A DNA stretch of 64,000 bases from Liolophura sinensis (lineage: Eukaryota; Mollusca; Polyplacophora; Chitonida; Chitonidae), in the NCBI RefSeq assembly GCF_032854445.1, contig NC_088295.1, positions 4,652,501 through 4,716,500 on the forward strand, read 5' to 3'. Of the stretch, positions 47,101-52,239 are shown piece by piece. Position 1 is the first letter of the stretch; every line of letters starts with the position of its first letter. Below the pieces are notes generated by a model. That model was given only the letters and a program-made list of their open reading frames with translations, searched no databases and was not told the origin of the DNA. The position numbers and the translations under genes were made by a program.

Positions 47101-49441
47101 GGGCCTCCGTGTAGCTTTGCTCTTGATTTCCTGAACTAGACTAATTAGATCGTATTACACGGTCTCGCAATTAAATGACATCCAGTGGCAACATCAAATA
47201 GGAGGAAGGTTATAACTGATGACCCCGTGAAATGAAAACGATTAGTCGAGCTATCTGATTCCCATCATATAAGAGACAGCGAACTCAAGGCATTTAGAAC
47301 GGTAAAACAGTAGGTTCAGTTGTCTACCATGGTAGTTACAGCTATTTAAAGTACAATAGCTTTGAGGAACAGGATCCTATCCACATGGCACAAGTTGTGT
47401 TAGCTCAGCGAGGACCATGTGGCACAGGCGGTGATAGCTCAGTGAGGATCATGTGGCACAGGCTGTGTTAGCTCAGTGAGGATCATGTGGCACAGGCGGT
47501 GATAGCTCATTGAGGATCATGTGGCACAGGCTGTGTTAGCTCAGTGAGGATCATGTGGCACAGGCGTTGACAGCTCAGTGATGATCATGTGGCACAGACT
47601 GTGTTAGCTCTGTGAGGATCATGTGGCACAGGCGGTGATAGCTCAGTGACTATCATGTGGCACAGGCTGTATTAGCTCTGTGAGGATCATGTGGCACAGG
47701 CGGTGATAGCTCAGTGAGGATCATGTGGCACAGGCGGTTTTAGCTCATTGAGGATCATGTGGCACAGGCTATGTTTGCTCAGTGAGGACCATGTGGCACA
47801 AGCTGTGTTAGCTCAGTGAGGATCATGTGCCACAGGATGTGTTGGCTCAGTGAGGAGCATGTGGCAAAAACTGTGTTAGCTCAATGAGGATCATGTGGCA
47901 CAAGCTGTGTTAGCCCAGTGAGGATCTTGTGGCACAAGTTGTTTTAGCTCTGTGACGGCCAAGTGGCACAGGCTGTGTTGGCTCAATGAGGCCACGGGGA
48001 ACAGGGCGGGTCGCTTCTTCAAAGATTATGTAGCTTGTCACGCTCTACTGAAATTCCCGTGCCTCTTAATCTGCATATCATCGCAGCTACACACCGGCTC
48101 TGCGAAAACAGTAATGTATTATTAAGACACGGTATTAAAAGAAGAAATGAAATATTGGGGTCAATGGGTAACCGTGGACCTGAGGCTGTGTGTTGATATG
48201 AGCCACGATTAATTCCTAATGCCCATATATTGGGCTCTCGCATAACAGGCCGGCTGATGTTTATAAGTCCTCCTTACAGCAGACAGAGCAGGCGAATTTT
48301 CAAGCCTCTGCTGATTTCAGAGTAACCACATGTAGACAAACATAATGTTTGTTTTCATGGTGTTAAACAACTACTAGGCGGTGTCATACGTTATCTTCTC
48401 TCCTTGAAAACACGTATTTGAATAAAGATTTACTGATAAATGTTGTTACAAAAACCTTAACAACAATTCGCAAAGTAATCAACATTGTAAATTGCGAATC
48501 TATGATTAATTTTATGACACATTAATTTACACTCTTTTTAGAACCATGCTGTTAGCTAATGTTGTTTGTCATGTTGTGGTAGGTCACCTGACGTGCAGCC
48601 ACCAGTAATATTATGGGGTGCCTGTATTAGACTGCATGGATAGAGTGACTGAATTGCACTGCACACAGTTTCCACACAGCGCGTTTCTATTACAACATCA
48701 TTCATGGGGCGTTGCGCATTCCCCAGAAAGTATCTCTGAAAGATGTTAGTGAGATACTTTAGGGTACGTAAACGACCGTTCTTACCAGTATCTCTTCTAC
48801 TTATCATTGTCCTGTTTACTATCGTATATCCGGGTCACATTGCCCTGTGGTCTATGGTATATCAGGGTAACATTGCCCTACGGTCTATTGTATATCAGGG
48901 TAACATTGTCCTGTGGTCTATGGTATATCAGGGTAACATTGTCCTGTGGTATATGGTATATCAGGGTAACATTGCCCTACGGTCTATGGTATATCAGGGT
49001 AACATTGCCCTACGGTCTATGGTATATCAGGGTAACATTGCCCTCTTGGCTATGGCATATCAGGGTAACATCGCCCTACGGTCTATGGTATATCAGGGTA
49101 ACATTGCCCTGTGATCTATGGTATATCAGGGTAATATTGCCCTCTTGGCTATGGTATATCAGGGTAACATTGCCCTCTTGGCTATGGTATATCAGGGTAA
49201 CATTGCATTGTATAGCGCCACACAGCCGATCAAGAACAGAGCCTGTAGTCCCATGTCTCTCTATCGTATATCAGGGTAACATTGCCAATAGTGAAGTTGT
49301 GGGACTGACCTGGGTGTTCCTTGAGTTAGGAGTTTGCGGTCGTGGACAGAGGAGTCTAATCTCCGCCGAGGTGCCAGCAAGGAGACACACGAGCGCCACA
49401 CAGCCGATCAAGAACAGAGTCTGTAGTCCAATGTCTCTCAT
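16980..49441 (-). CDS. ZP-domain transmembrane protein with CHRD-like ectodomain (whole gene, 27 exons)
   Basis: Exon sizes sum to 3303 bases (1100 residues plus stop) once single extra bases in exons 20, 21 and 22 are set aside. Order: signal peptide (1-26); N-terminal module with several Cys (27-158); beta-rich ectodomain (about 186-728) in which 456-606 and 606-728 resemble CHRD domains, the latter ending SRFPNGEITGDM like the CHRD motif T..P.GEIRGQL; ZP domain (about 752-1005) with four Cys in ZP-N and six in ZP-C; furin site RRKR (1011-1014); TM helix (about 1059-1083); 17-residue tail. Known ZP proteins are cleaved at such a site and polymerise outside the cell, in egg coats, cuticles and mucus. 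This one should therefore form or anchor an extracellular matrix (inference). Tissue and function are unknown; egg envelope and shell or epithelial matrix are both possible. I do not know a family with this exact order. Confidence 0.85.
17437..17560 (-). CDS. ZP gene exon 26: last ZP cysteine and furin site
   Basis: Acceptor TTGTTTTTCAG and donor TCAG|GTAACT; phase 0 in, phase 1 out. It begins NNCGGQSVRRKRQSSEDD. The Cys completes the six of ZP-C, and RRKR is a consensus furin site placed just after the domain, as in egg-coat and other ZP precursors. The rest (LLRLVVQYRVYDP) may be the external hydrophobic patch that keeps ZP precursors from premature polymerisation (inference). Confidence 0.9.
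17629..18198. repeat. Direct repeat of about 140 bp in intron 25
   Basis: 17629-17768 and 18058-18198 share long blocks such as ACGAATTTGAACTTTGATAT, GGAATTCATGCCTG and ATCCACTGTCTGCCCGGCAT. They are separated by about 290 bp of unrelated sequence. Confidence 0.9.
18405..18670 (-). CDS. ZP gene exon 25: ZP-C core
   Basis: Acceptor ACATTGTTCAG and donor GGG|GTAAAC; phase 1 in, phase 0 out. It encodes IVCSINSCPVL, then FRIQDSPDDIVTFSCIVEPC and NNAQAC. This is the usual ZP-C layout: two spaced Cys, an F.F/F.I strand, then V.F.C.V..C....C. Confidence 0.95.
18650..19150. repeat. 47-bp minisatellite carrying the exon 25 acceptor
   Basis: About ten copies of a 47 bp unit with core GAGCTGAACAATGTGTTGAT. 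On the gene strand each unit contains ACACATTGTTCAGCTCATTA, which matches the true exon 25 acceptor and first exon bases. The array abuts that acceptor. Confidence 0.9.
19430..20715. repeat. 68-bp minisatellite carrying the exon 24 donor
   Basis: About 19 copies of a 68 bp unit, for example GTGTGTACGTCATACCTGGA then TCTGCCACAGAATATGGAGT. On the gene strand each has GATCCAGGTATGACG, the same as the exon 24 donor. The array begins inside the last bases of exon 24. Confidence 0.95.
20703..20860 (-). CDS. ZP gene exon 24: start of ZP-C
   Basis: Acceptor TTTGTTCCTTCCAG and donor GATCCAG|GTATGA; phase 2 in, phase 1 out. It encodes VYSLSIVNNTDKVTP, then SSAMLGDRIALAVTM. The LGD.I.L.V motif marks the first strand of ZP-C. 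A NNT sequon is present. Confidence 0.9.
20960..21660. repeat. 37-bp minisatellite, intron 23
   Basis: About 19 copies of a 37 bp unit, core ACACTGGCGACGTTACAAGG then TGTGAGACATTGGTAAG. Copies are moderately diverged. Confidence 0.95.
21934..22203 (-). mobile_element. Full-length SINE (RUDI/V-SINE-like) with 12-bp target duplication
   Basis: The most complete copy. It has a tRNA-like head (GGTCTCCGTGGCTCAGTCGG on the minus strand, A-box-like), a B-box-like region (GCTTCAAGTCC), the conserved centre, the tail AAGTGAAATATTCTTGAGTA and (AAATA)n. It is flanked by perfect GCTGAGGCAGTA repeats at 21922-21933 and 22204-22215. It lies in intron 23 of the ZP gene. Confidence 0.95.
22376..22536 (-). 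CDS. ZP gene exon 23: end of ZP-N
   Basis: Acceptor CGTTCTGCAG and donor CTCAG|GTAAGG; phase 0 in, phase 2 out. It encodes YEVMITVQTQPLIQTAADPR, then FSLSCNF. The pattern Y.V.V......I.TA.D..F...C is typical of the ZP-N to linker region. Confidence 0.95.
22769..22945 (-). CDS. ZP gene exon 22: ZP-N, one extra base
   Basis: Acceptor TGATCTTTCCAG and donor GTGCAG|GTAAAG. The first part reads SLECGQHDTGPMKIVPQQTW. After Ser the frame hits TGA unless one base is skipped, then continues DAAAVYAENFYSTCSF and NACGVQ with the expected ZP-N cysteines. The length (177) is one more than the phases require, so this is a single-base insertion: an assembly error or real damage. Confidence 0.8.
23147..23208 (-). 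CDS. ZP gene exon 21, one extra base
   Basis: A small exon with a very good acceptor (CTGTTTGTTGTAG) and donor ACA|GTAAGA. It encodes PTRNASVTEGP, then after one extra base KPDQVTTND; without the shift a TGA follows. The length (62) is one more than the phases allow. Confidence 0.65.
23466..23560 (-). mobile_element. Degraded SINE fragment
   Basis: Diverged tail-end copy: TTTACGCTGTACTCCAGAAT, then GCCAGCATTATGGTGGAGGA. No tRNA head. Confidence 0.7.
23835..23958 (-). CDS. ZP gene exon 20: end of CHRD-like domain, one extra base
   Basis: Acceptor TTATTGCTTCAG and donor AAACAG|GTAACT. It encodes GYFVLPGNDPEALKRAS, then VVYTSRFPNGEITGDMGVQ. The last part matches the end of CHRD domains (Y..V.T...P.GEIRG.L). 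The acceptor leaves GGG where exon 19 needs GG, so there is one extra G in a four-G run. Confidence 0.8.
24187..24322 (-). CDS. ZP gene exon 19: CHRD-like strands
   Basis: Acceptor TCTGTTACAG and donor GGCGAG|GTAATG; phase 2 in, phase 0 out. It encodes IVIRNLDIGETVTRVEIRND, then a PPFTPSLVESGAIEGE strand. The order (V.NL...VT..I..., then G.I.G) follows CHRD domains. Confidence 0.85.
24817..24922 (-). CDS. ZP gene exon 18
   Basis: Acceptor TTTCTCGCTCCCGCAG and donor CTCAG|GTAAGT; phase 1 in, phase 2 out. It encodes LVSQLRAPVPVGDRALATTA, then FLAFFPLDSVRVEL, the first strands of the second CHRD-like unit. Confidence 0.85.
25262..25310 (-). CDS. ZP gene exon 17, short exon
   Basis: Acceptor GAACTTTTCAG and donor CGCAT|GTAAGT; phase 0 in, phase 1 out. 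It encodes LSKLDRWACQNVDNAA and links the two CHRD-like units. At 49 bases it is the smallest exon. Confidence 0.8.
25850..26925. repeat. 57-bp minisatellite carrying the exon 16 donor
   Basis: About 19 copies of a 57 bp unit: ACTCACCTGTCCACTGACTG, ACCAACCCTTGCCCAGAGGA, TACACGGGTCATGTAAG. On the gene strand each unit holds CAGTGGACAG|GTGAGTCTTA, the same as the end of exon 16 plus its donor. The array runs straight out of that exon. Confidence 0.95.
26904..26987 (-). CDS. ZP gene exon 16
   Basis: Acceptor AACAGTGCCCAG and donor GGACAG|GTGAGT; phase 0 on both sides, 28 codons. It encodes IVRYLWSGLHYIDIRRNSQT and PARSVSGQ. L..G.HY..I......(P)....G.L is again a CHRD-type ending, but with an arginine-rich variant. 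Confidence 0.85.
27293..27442 (-). CDS. ZP gene exon 15
   Basis: Acceptor TCTGTTGGCAG and donor CTGACG|GTAACT; phase 0 on both sides, 50 codons. It encodes VMNFTTPPQLGGLFGPSLPG, then NLRLTNIANSSWVVQADLT. Two N-glycosylation sequons (NFT, NSS) support an extracellular location. Confidence 0.85.
27580..27666 (-). CDS. ZP gene exon 14
   Basis: Acceptor CCTTTTTTTCCAG and donor TTACTG|GTGAGT; phase 0 on both sides, 29 codons. It encodes AEVLDEQAKLTGIAAVSLLN, then GTTLSTKLL. The G.A.VSL..GT.L...L pattern resembles the opening strands of a CHRD domain. Confidence 0.85.
27866..27948 (-). CDS. ZP gene exon 13
   Basis: Acceptor TGTGTTGTTTCAG and donor TTTGG|GTGAGT; phase 1 in, phase 0 out. It encodes GDLPDTVRAVSSVNQFQPFT, then GTLRGGIW. 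FTGTLRGG may be the start of a CHRD-like unit (F.G.L.G). Confidence 0.85.
28420..28568 (+). mobile_element. SINE 3' part (RUDI/V-SINE-like)
   Basis: It runs from AGCAACCTGCGGAGGGTCGA through CATCATAATGCTGGCCGCC and AAGTGAAATATTCTTGAGTA to an (AAATA)n tail. It is 5'-truncated and lies in intron 12. Confidence 0.9.
28691..28801 (-). CDS. ZP gene exon 12
   Basis: Acceptor GTTTTGTAG and donor TTGG|GTAAGC; phase 1 on both sides. It encodes ATDTDPLRISQKLILPGMIK, then FVVDGVGDMADFLLGTL. No known motif. Confidence 0.85.
28925..29620. repeat. 20-bp minisatellite, intron 11
   Basis: About 34 copies of GTGCCTGGGGAATAGCCGGA, with interspersed GGAGTAAAGACAGAGTGC variants that form a longer-period pattern. 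The 209-codon open frame on the minus strand is a repeat artefact (an RHSGYSPGTPAIPQ-like series). Confidence 0.95.
29884..30031 (-). CDS. ZP gene exon 11
   Basis: Acceptor ATGGTTGACAG and donor TTCAG|GTAAGT; phase 0 in, phase 1 out. It encodes AALMAEDSQYPVGLVRATSL, then EYNLYVTAVIPQPIDAQADS and LALNFSRSG, with the sequon NFS. Likely an extracellular beta module. Confidence 0.9.
30449..30604 (-). CDS. ZP gene exon 10
   Basis: Acceptor TTTGCGGTTCCAG and donor ATGACG|GTACGA; phase 0 on both sides, 52 codons. It encodes MFAPNSYSPLSAEYSTRGLL, then YSTPFKQAGPCAFATRTMT. One Cys. No recognised motif. Confidence 0.9.
30877..30985 (-). mobile_element. Degraded SINE tail fragment
   Basis: TATTTGATTGGAGTTTTGCT, AAATATTTCACTTACATGAC and GCAGCCAGCATTATGGTGAG identify the conserved SINE tail in reverse. 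It is diverged and truncated, in intron 9. Confidence 0.75.
31077..31151 (-). CDS. ZP gene exon 9
   Basis: Acceptor ACTTTCTTCAG and donor TCGACG|GTAAGC; phase 0 on both sides, 25 codons. It encodes SGQLGIGLRTKSEGLIIFPL and EANST. Confidence 0.85.
31519..31652 (-). CDS. ZP gene exon 8
   Basis: The acceptor follows a pyrimidine tract, at TACTCCAGAG; the second of two adjacent AGs keeps the phase. Donor CTTGTG|GTAATA. It encodes SGTEGLYDVSTALVAQTF, then DPVSAAVVVYRGNIELRQ. Phase 1 in, phase 0 out. Confidence 0.8.
32409..32430 (+). repeat. G-rich tract
   Basis: A run of about 22 bases that are all G except for one T, in intron 7. A possible slippage or secondary-structure site. Confidence 0.8.
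32592..32679 (-). CDS. ZP gene exon 7
   Basis: Acceptor TTTTCCTTACAG and donor CCTAAAG|GTGTGA; phase 0 in, phase 1 out. It encodes VNSQYANIFFNKASLELRGN, then TLIYDVQPK, alternating strands of a beta module. Confidence 0.85.
32830..33745. repeat. 78-bp minisatellite, intron 6
   Basis: About 12 copies of a 78 bp unit: CGCAGTGCTGGTTTCTGACT, GGGAATGTCTGTAATCTGAA, CTAGTTTACACCATAACCAG, CTGATAGACCGTCTTACC. On the gene strand each has a donor-like GCGG|GTAAGACGG. Confidence 0.95.
34335..34431 (-). CDS. ZP gene exon 6
   Basis: Acceptor TTGGTGTTTTAG and donor TTAAGG|GTGAGT; phase 2 in, phase 0 out. It encodes ATQPGRSSSLQCEDYPNNLD, then GNWPYQLATTLR. Confidence 0.85.
34746..34827 (-). CDS. ZP gene exon 5
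   Basis: Acceptor CTCCAATTGCAG and donor ATATG|GTAAGA; phase 1 in, phase 2 out. It encodes GDPPCSLSDPVESSNCSVYY, then SCADVKI. Three closely spaced cysteines and the sequon NCS point to a disulfide-bonded extracellular segment. Confidence 0.85.
34965..35845. repeat. 36/42-bp alternating minisatellite carrying the exon 4 donor
   Basis: About 22 units alternate between a longer form (GTCAGCTGACCTGACCTAAC, ACAGACTATACCTGGTCATA) and a shorter one (GTCAGCTGACCTAACACAGA, CTATACCTGATCACACA). On the gene strand they contain CCAGGTATAGTCTGTGTTAG, matching the exon 4 donor CCAG|GTATAATGTGTGTTAG. Confidence 0.95.
35833..35959 (-). CDS. ZP gene exon 4
   Basis: Acceptor TGCTCTTCTTAG and donor GCGCCAG|GTATAA; phase 0 in, phase 1 out. 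It encodes PDDYPIGRCRRSMTAITVVI, then PDIQCDDCYLQLISVDTSSL. The I.C..C.L pattern after a V.IP strand recalls the end of chitin-binding or LPMO-type beta-sandwich modules. Confidence 0.9.
36435..36547 (-). CDS. ZP gene exon 3
   Basis: Acceptor GTTGTCATGGCAG and donor TGTAAC|GTGAGT; phase 1 in, phase 0 out. It encodes GAPSRIALKSRSQNTTCVLL, then DHIPHNDNQFTSKGSECN. Two Cys and the sequon NTT. Confidence 0.9.
36596..36675. repeat. Dispersed-repeat fragment related to the elements at 61.9-62.9 kb
   Basis: CTTTCGTTTTTCGGGAGCGA, ATGTAATCCTATGTATATTT and TTTCGCTGCCAACA parallel the left end of the paired elements near 62 kb. Only about 80 bp align by eye. It sits just upstream of exon 3. Confidence 0.55.
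36760..38130. repeat. 49-bp minisatellite, intron 2
   Basis: About 27 copies of a 49 bp unit: TATATAATCGGTGTGCTTTG, GTGTAGACATAGCTGGGCTT, TATGGCCGA. Variant units (GACATAGGTGGGC, TTCTGGTGCAG) recur at fixed spacing, which suggests multi-unit duplication blocks. Confidence 0.95.
38131..39055. other. Intron 2, unique part
   Basis: No exon, RNA or element recognised. Confidence 0.35.
39060..41730. repeat. Large minisatellite (unit about 43 bp, with a 149-bp higher-order block), intron 2
   Basis: A 2.7 kb array of TGTGTGTGTTGCGCGGCTGT, GCCATAGGCTGTTCTGTTAC-type units that drift to CTGCGTGCCTGTGCGATGGG and, at the right end, to GACTGTGCGATAGGCTTTAC. Between about 40680 and 41230 a 149 bp multi-unit block is repeated more than three times almost without change. 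Open frames within it are repeat artefacts. Confidence 0.95.
41844..41946 (-). CDS. ZP gene exon 2
   Basis: Acceptor CTGTATCTCTTAG and donor AAAAG|GTGGGT; phase 0 in, phase 1 out. It encodes GPCDPQGLASGAREITDVYP, then GLLTVRWEETVYRK. PCDPQG....G.......G.L.V.W resembles the first half of LPMO or chitin-binding-like modules. Confidence 0.9.
41947..43850. other. Intron 1, left part, nothing recognised
   Basis: AT-rich unique sequence. No repeats, exons or RNAs stand out. Confidence 0.4.
43867..43950 (+). mobile_element. tRNA-like SINE head fragment
   Basis: GGTTGCGGGTTCAAATCCAG has a B-box-like core (GGTTCAAATCC) preceded by ACAGCGGACAGGAACCTGAC. No complete cloverleaf can be folded by eye, so it is more likely a SINE-head relic than a tRNA gene. 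Confidence 0.3.
44095..44935. repeat. 77-bp minisatellite, intron 1
   Basis: About 11 copies of a 77 bp unit: GTGATGTACACACCAGTAGT, GTACACAAACAGTGATGTAC, AGACCCAATGACACAACCAA, CTAACTGTACAGGAGCA. Some lack the middle block. Evenly spaced open frames on the minus strand are by-products. Confidence 0.95.
44936..47384. other. Intron 1, central part, nothing recognised
   Basis: Unique sequence. Several open stretches of 70-100 codons overlap on both strands near 46.4-46.7 kb, without splice context or homology I can recognise. Confidence 0.35.
47385..48000. repeat. 34-bp minisatellite, intron 1
   Basis: About 18 copies of GATCATGTGGCACAGGCTGT plus GTTAGCTCAGTGAG. Units alternate between GGCTGTGTTAGC and GGCGGTGATAGC. 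Confidence 0.95.
48825..49290. repeat. 33-bp minisatellite next to exon 1
   Basis: About 13 copies of TATGGTATATCAGGGTAACA plus TTGCCCTACGGTC. The 33 bp period keeps plus-strand frames open (up to 222 codons), which is an artefact. It is interrupted by a 48 bp copy of exon 1. Confidence 0.95.
49214..49261 (-). pseudogene. Partial duplicate of exon 1 inside intron 1
   Basis: 48 bases in the same orientation as 49392-49439 of exon 1, with only about three mismatches, ending where the start codon of the parent would be. It lacks its own splice donor and is embedded in the 33 bp array. Confidence 0.9.
49310..49441 (-). CDS. ZP gene exon 1: start codon and signal peptide
   Basis: ATG at 49441 with A at -3; donor ACCCAG|GTCAGT; 44 codons. 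MRDIGLQTLFLIGCVALVCL then LAGTSA forms a signal peptide with likely cleavage after TSA, followed by EIRLLCPRPQTP. Confidence 0.9.
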
Positions 49442-49639
49442 CCTGGGGCCTGGTCGAGGGCTTGGGGGTGACTGATGACGGCGCTGGGTGTAGGAATCGT
49501 CGTCAGATGAGAACAGACCGAAGGTACGGCTTCTTCTCTATCGTAGAAACAGCTGACTGACTGTAAGAGGAAGTAGGCTGAGAAAGAGCGGATATCATCC
49601 AGTGTTCTGAGTGGCTCGCGAAAGACCCCGTTGAGACTG

Positions 49640-49646
49640 CTTTATA
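49640..49646 (-). promoter_or_regulatory. TATA box of the ZP gene
   Basis: TATAAAG in the GC-flanked context CCCGGGTATAAAGCAG, about 200 bases upstream of the start codon. Transcription would start near 49610-49618, in GAGCCACTCAG. Confidence 0.65.
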
Positions 49647-49914
49647 CCCGGGGGTGTTACCTGACTCAGGTGTGTATGCTAGATAAAAAAAAATTACATG
49701 TATATCGTTTTATCTGCATCGGCCTTCGAATTTGATAAAAATGTTATATATTTTTAAAATGTTCTACTAAATACAAACTGCAGGGGTATGAATTTTTGTC
49801 CACAAATACCACAAGACATTATACAAGTTGTAGAGATTTTTGTTTTTTTACGACCAGTATGATAGTGCCTGTTTCAGAAGCAGGATGTGATGTTAGTGAT
49901 CATGTAGACCTGTC

Positions 49915-50415
49915 TATTGAAAAATGTGTGACAGACCCTGTGTCTGGGGAAAAATATGTGACAAACCCTAGATCTGGTGAAGGATATGTGACAGACTGTA
50001 TGTCTGGTGAAAGATATGTGACAGACTGTATGTCTGGTGAAGGACATGTGACAAACCCTGTGTCTAATGAAAAATAATGAAAGATATGTGACAGACTATA
50101 TGTCTACTGAAGAATATGTGACAGACCGTATGCCTGGTGAAGAATATGTGACAGATTCTATGTCTGGTGAAGGATATGTGAAAGACTGTATTTCTGGTGA
50201 AGGATATGTGAACGACTGTATGTCTGGTGAAGGGTATATGTGACAAACTGTATGACTTGTGAAGCATGTGTGGCAGACTGTAGGTCTGGTGAAGGATATG
50301 TATCAGGCCGTATGTCTGGTGAAGGATATGTTACATACGGTATGTCTGGTGATGGAGATGTGATAGACGGTATTTCTGGTGAAAGATATGTGACAGATCC
50401 TGTGTCAGATCATGT
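49915..50415. repeat. 30-bp minisatellite upstream of the ZP gene promoter
   Basis: About 17 copies of ATGTGACAGACTGTATGTCT plus GGTGAAGGAT, with single-base slips. It lies about 270 bp upstream of the TATA box. Confidence 0.95.
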
Positions 50416-50419
50416 GGGA

Positions 50420-51575
50420 GAATCGACGGACATCAGTCTGTAGTTATCAAGTATCCTCAATGTGCTGTGGTAATGTTGTCATTTAATAACAATTGCCAAT
50501 ATCAGCGGGTATATCGGGTAAGAGAAGAGAGCCACATAAAGCATTGGGTAGTTACAGCAAAAGTGGTAATTTGATTATTCAGGTTTATCAGCAAACCCGT
50601 GCTATATCGACATTTTTCAGCCATGGGCTATTTTGCTACTATTTATAGAGTTATAGTCAAATTTTAGCATTTAACACAATTCAACAGCATTCACAGCAGC
50701 CCCTGCAAAGCTGTTAAGTAAAAAGATCCCTTTTCCAATAAGTTTCGTAAAAAAAAAATCATTTGTGCAAACATTGAAGGAGAACACGTGGCTGCATTTA
50801 TGTCCGCTCACACGTCTATTCCGATTTCCTATCGTTTTAATACAACAGTTTTGCTTCTAACAACGTGGCTTAACCCGTCCCCAGAAAAAATGATCAGCAG
50901 AATCAAATAAAGTCTTGCAATCTGTATGCTAAATCCATCAACAAATGTACAGGTTAGCAATTATCAGAAAATCGTTTAGAATTTCGGCTCATCGTCAAGG
51001 GCTTTGACTAGAGGCTCGGGCAACCATTCAGAAACATTTCCCATGTTGGACTGGAAGGTGTCATGTTGTGTGTGGTTACAGCAGAGTGAATATCTATTTA
51101 GCTGGTATCCGTGTCTTTGTAATGTTAATCTGAGGACAGGCTCATTCATCACCGTACTCAATGGACATGGTGGTAATGTACAAGGAAGTCCGCGTATGTA
51201 CACGTCATTTACACATATCCACCAAGATATAAATACACAAGCGACAGGCAAACCGCATGTTCAGTGATAAAAATGTAGTGTGGTGTACAAAAACGTTCTC
51301 TCAACATGTACATTGCGTATCCAATGGCAGGCATGTAGGCCTATAGTGTGTTGTGTTGGTACAAGCGACGTGTAAACTCCTTGTCCAGTGACAGAAATGT
51401 AGTGCAGTTAATCCTTATAATTTAAGGAATAAAAAGATGTTATCTAATGTTTTACTTTCATTCCAAACTGTGAGAAATGTTAGTCGAATTTTTTGAAGAA
51501 GGGAACACCGTAAGCTCCTGAATACACATTTTTTGAATGAGAAAATGTAATTGGTAATGAATGTTCTACCGTTAC
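50420..51575. other. Intergenic, nothing recognised
   Basis: Unique sequence. Overlapping open frames at 50976-51267 on both strands show no recognisable motif. Confidence 0.35.
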
Positions 51576-51578
51576 TAA

Positions 51579-52236
51579 AGCCTGTCGCATACGAGGGGAA
51601 CTTGCTGAGCTATCGATCACGAGAGGTGGCCAGCCCAGCAACTTACTCTACACTTGCTTTACCGCACACGGGCGCATTCGTCTCAGCATATTTTCGCTCT
51701 TTTATACCACGTGACCCTCAACTATCACACGTGAGTGCACAAAATGGCGGACGACGAAACGCAGGAAGAAGAGATGCTTTTACTTCTGTTGTTAGTAAAA
51801 GTCTACGCCGTGGAAATGCATCTTTTCGAAAAAACTGGATTAGATTTCTGTTTTTGAATTCTGCCATGTTCACGGCATACAAACTATGTATAGATTGATT
51901 GTGTGCTGAATACAGCCACGCCTCAATGAATTTATCGTCCAAAAGGGCTTCATTCACGAGGCCTTCGACGATGCCATAATGCTAACAGTCACGTGCTACA
52001 ATAAGCTATTTTTGTCGGCTGGCTGAGTTTTCCAGCTCAGCTGTCGGCACAGAGTGGTCGCACACGGTGAGAATTTGACATCTCGTGGCACAAAATATCA
52101 AACACGATAGATAATTTCCTCACTGTCTCTCGTGCCGAAAAGCTCACTAAAACTTCGCCGCACACGGGGGAAAGAGCTCAGCTGCCTGCCTCTCGTGGTC
52201 GATAGCTCAGCAAGTTTCTCTCGTGTGCGCCAGGCT
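51579..52236. mobile_element. Harbinger-like MITE, 658 bp, with long terminal inverted repeats
   Basis: The ends are AGCCTGTCGCATACGAG and, reverse-complemented, AGCCTGGCGCACACGAG. Inverted similarity extends about 75 bp through AACTTGCTGAGCTATCGA. It is flanked by TAA on both sides (51576-51578, 52237-52239), a 3 bp target duplication typical of PIF/Harbinger. No transposase frame. Confidence 0.85.
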
Positions 52237-52239
52237 TAA

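Noticed and set aside
48743-49475. Long plus-strand open frames (123 and 222 codons)
   Set aside because: The 33 bp repeat period keeps the frame open, and the region overlaps the minus-strand signal-peptide exon.
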